Made by a program: the position numbers and the translations under genes | The notes under the pieces: model-generated | The model's database searches: none | What the model was told of the DNA's origin: nothing | The model's input: only the letters and a program-made list of their open reading frames with translations | Origin: Alloyangia mangrovi | GTDB lineage: Bacteria > Pseudomonadota > Alphaproteobacteria > Rhodobacterales > Rhodobacteraceae | Length of the DNA stretch: 45,516 nt | NCBI RefSeq assembly: GCF_002300555.2 | Contig: NZ_NTHN02000045.1 | Span: 1-45,516 of the forward strand | Direction of reading: 5' to 3' | Shown here: in pieces, positions 43,288-45,516 of the stretch | Layout of the letters: each line of letters opens with the position of its first letter | Numbering within the stretch: position 1 is the first letter of the stretch

Positions 43288-44246
43288 CCGCCGCGCTCGA
43301 GGTCCGCGGTCTCACCACCCGCTTCGAGACCCGCAAGGGCCCGGTCACCGCCGTCAACGACGTCAGCTTCTCGGTGCAGCCGGGGCGCATCATGGGGCTG
43401 GTCGGCGAAAGCGGTTCGGGCAAGAGCGTCACCGGCTTTTCGGTGCTCGGGCTGATCGACGAGCCGGGGCGCGTCACTGGCGGGCAGGTGCTGGTGCAGG
43501 GGACCGACCTGCGCGCGCTGCCGCCCGACGCGCTGCGCCGGATGCGCGGCAGCAAGGTCTCGATGGTCTTCCAGGACCCGATGATGACGCTGAACCCGGT
43601 GCTGCGCGTCGGCGACCAGATGGCCATGGCGGTGCGGGTGCACGAGAAGATGAGCAAGCGCGCCGCCTGGGACCGCGCCCGGCAGGCGCTCGAGACCGTG
43701 GGCATCCCCGCCCCCGCCGAGCGGCTGCAGGCCTATCCGCACCAGCTTTCGGGAGGGATGCGCCAGCGCGTCGCCATCGCCATGGCGCTGCTGCACCGTC
43801 CCGCGGTGATCATCGCCGACGAGCCGACCACCGCGCTCGACGTGTCGATCCAAGGGCAGATCCTTGCCGAGGTGCGCCGGCTAGCCGACGAGACCGGCAC
43901 GGCAATCGTCTGGGTCACCCATGACCTTGCCGTGATCTCCTCGCTCGCCGACGACATCTCGGTGATGTACGCCGGGCGCATCGTCGAGAGCGGCACCGCC
44001 GAGCAGGTGATTGGCAGCCCGCGTCACCCCTACACCCGCGGGCTCATCGACAGCGTACCAAGCCTGCACGAACCCGGCGCCAAGCTGCCGCAGATCCCCG
44101 GCGCGACCCCGCAGCTGGCGAACCTGCCCTCCGGCTGCCCGTTCCGCCCGCGCTGCGCCTTCGCCACCGAGGCCTGCGCCAGCCCCCCCTCCCCTGCACG
44201 AGGCGCATGGGCGCCACGTCCTGTGCCATCATCCGCTGGAGGCGAT

Positions 44247-44250
<4 letters not shown>
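43284..44250 (+). pseudogene. Peptide-type ABC ATPase (DppD/OppD-like), frameshifted at 44183-44189
   Basis: Walker A GESGSGKS (about residue 43), signature QLSGGMRQRVAIAMAL, Walker B IIADEPTTALDVSI, and the C-terminal Cys motif CPFRPRCAFATEAC. At a C7 run the frame as given runs on into the next gene, making a 661-residue fusion (43284-45269). Removing one C instead yields PPPLHEAHGRHVLCHHPLEAI and a stop at 44250 that overlaps the next ATG (ATGA), restoring the fourth Cys (CHHP) and a 321-residue OppD. That is the likelier true structure. Natural two-domain ATPases of this family exist, so the fusion is not impossible. Confidence 0.8.
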
Positions 44251-45265
<1,015 letters not shown>

Positions 45266-45269
<4 letters not shown>

Positions 45270-45516
45270 CCAGCGAGCTCTCGACCCGTGTCGCCCGACT
45301 CAACGACGTCCTCTGCAGCGTCAACGCGCTGCAATGGGACGCACGGGTGATGATGCCGCGCGGCGGGGCGGAAACCCGCGGCCACCAGCTTGCCACGCTC
45401 AAGGGCATCGCCCGCGAGATGATCCTCGATCCGGCAATGGAAGCCGCGGCAGAGGCGGCGCTCGGCACCGGCGAGGATGCCGCGGCGCAGGCGGTTCTGG
45501 CCGCGCGCCGCTGGCA
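45266..45516 (+). CDS. M32-family zinc carboxypeptidase, N-terminus (runs off window)
   Basis: I translated the 83 visible codons by hand: they include LNDVLCSVNALQWDARVMMP and RGGAETRGHQLATLKGIARE, the standard N-terminus of thermostable (Taq-type) carboxypeptidases of family M32. The HEXXH zinc motif lies beyond the window. It overlaps the ATPase stop (ATGA), so imported peptides would be trimmed in the cytoplasm by a protein made from the same message. Confidence 0.85.

Noticed and set aside
9921-44189. Phase-variable contingency loci at C7/G7 tracts
   Set aside because: Seven-base runs are short for phase variation, the genes are metabolic rather than surface functions, and all five are off in the same direction; error or slippage bias is simpler. 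Kept only as an alternative.

Overview
The window looks like accessory catabolic and transport DNA from a high-G+C alphaproteobacterium, most likely a Rhodobacterales (Roseobacter-type) bacterium. This is inferred from the mix of TTT, TRAP-TAXI and ABC importers, tightly overlapping cistrons (ATGA, GTGA, TGATG junctions) and base composition; no rRNA or other marker gene is present to prove it. I see no tRNA, rRNA, CRISPR array, integrase or insertion sequence.

Layout. (1) 1-13146, sulfate-ester module: a DUF4432 sugar-epimerase-like gene and a frameshifted sulfatase (minus), a divergent LysR regulator, a TTT transporter with a second sulfatase embedded in it (tctC-sulfatase-tctB-tctA), a third sulfatase (minus, frameshifted), a divergent formylglycine-generating enzyme (FGE) and a SulP sulfate permease. 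None of the sulfatases nor the FGE has a signal peptide, so the likely logic is: import an intact sulfate ester, desulfate it in the cytoplasm, and move the sulfate through SulP. Two divergent promoters of this module share ATAATGCC-N25-GGCTATCA with identical spacing, probably the LysR operator. (2) 13640-18912, a phosphonate-type ABC importer (phnCDEE) coupled to a HAD phosphatase, with a divergent DeoR regulator. (3) 19129-30587, a polyol/sugar operon: leader with an intrinsic terminator placed just before the first ribosome-binding site, ribose-type ABC importer, SorC regulator, aldo/keto reductase, GlpD/EryB-like dehydrogenase, class I aldolase, FGGY kinase and GMC oxidoreductase. (4) 30853-34118, a TAXI-type TRAP transporter. 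(5) 34246-39545 (minus), GntR regulator plus creatininase-family amidohydrolase, ketopantoate-reductase-like protein, SDR, NodB/PuuE-type deacetylase and isoaspartyl peptidase. (6) 39699-45516, divergent peptide ABC importer ending in an M32 carboxypeptidase that runs off the window.

Two patterns cross the whole window. All five 7-base C or G runs I found lie in genes and each breaks its frame in a way that removing one base repairs; this is either a systematic sequence error or a real homopolymer mutation bias. Also, all five substrate-binding-protein genes are followed by a GC-rich perfect hairpin without a clear T-tract before the next cistron, as expected for 3' mRNA protection that raises binding protein over membrane subunits.
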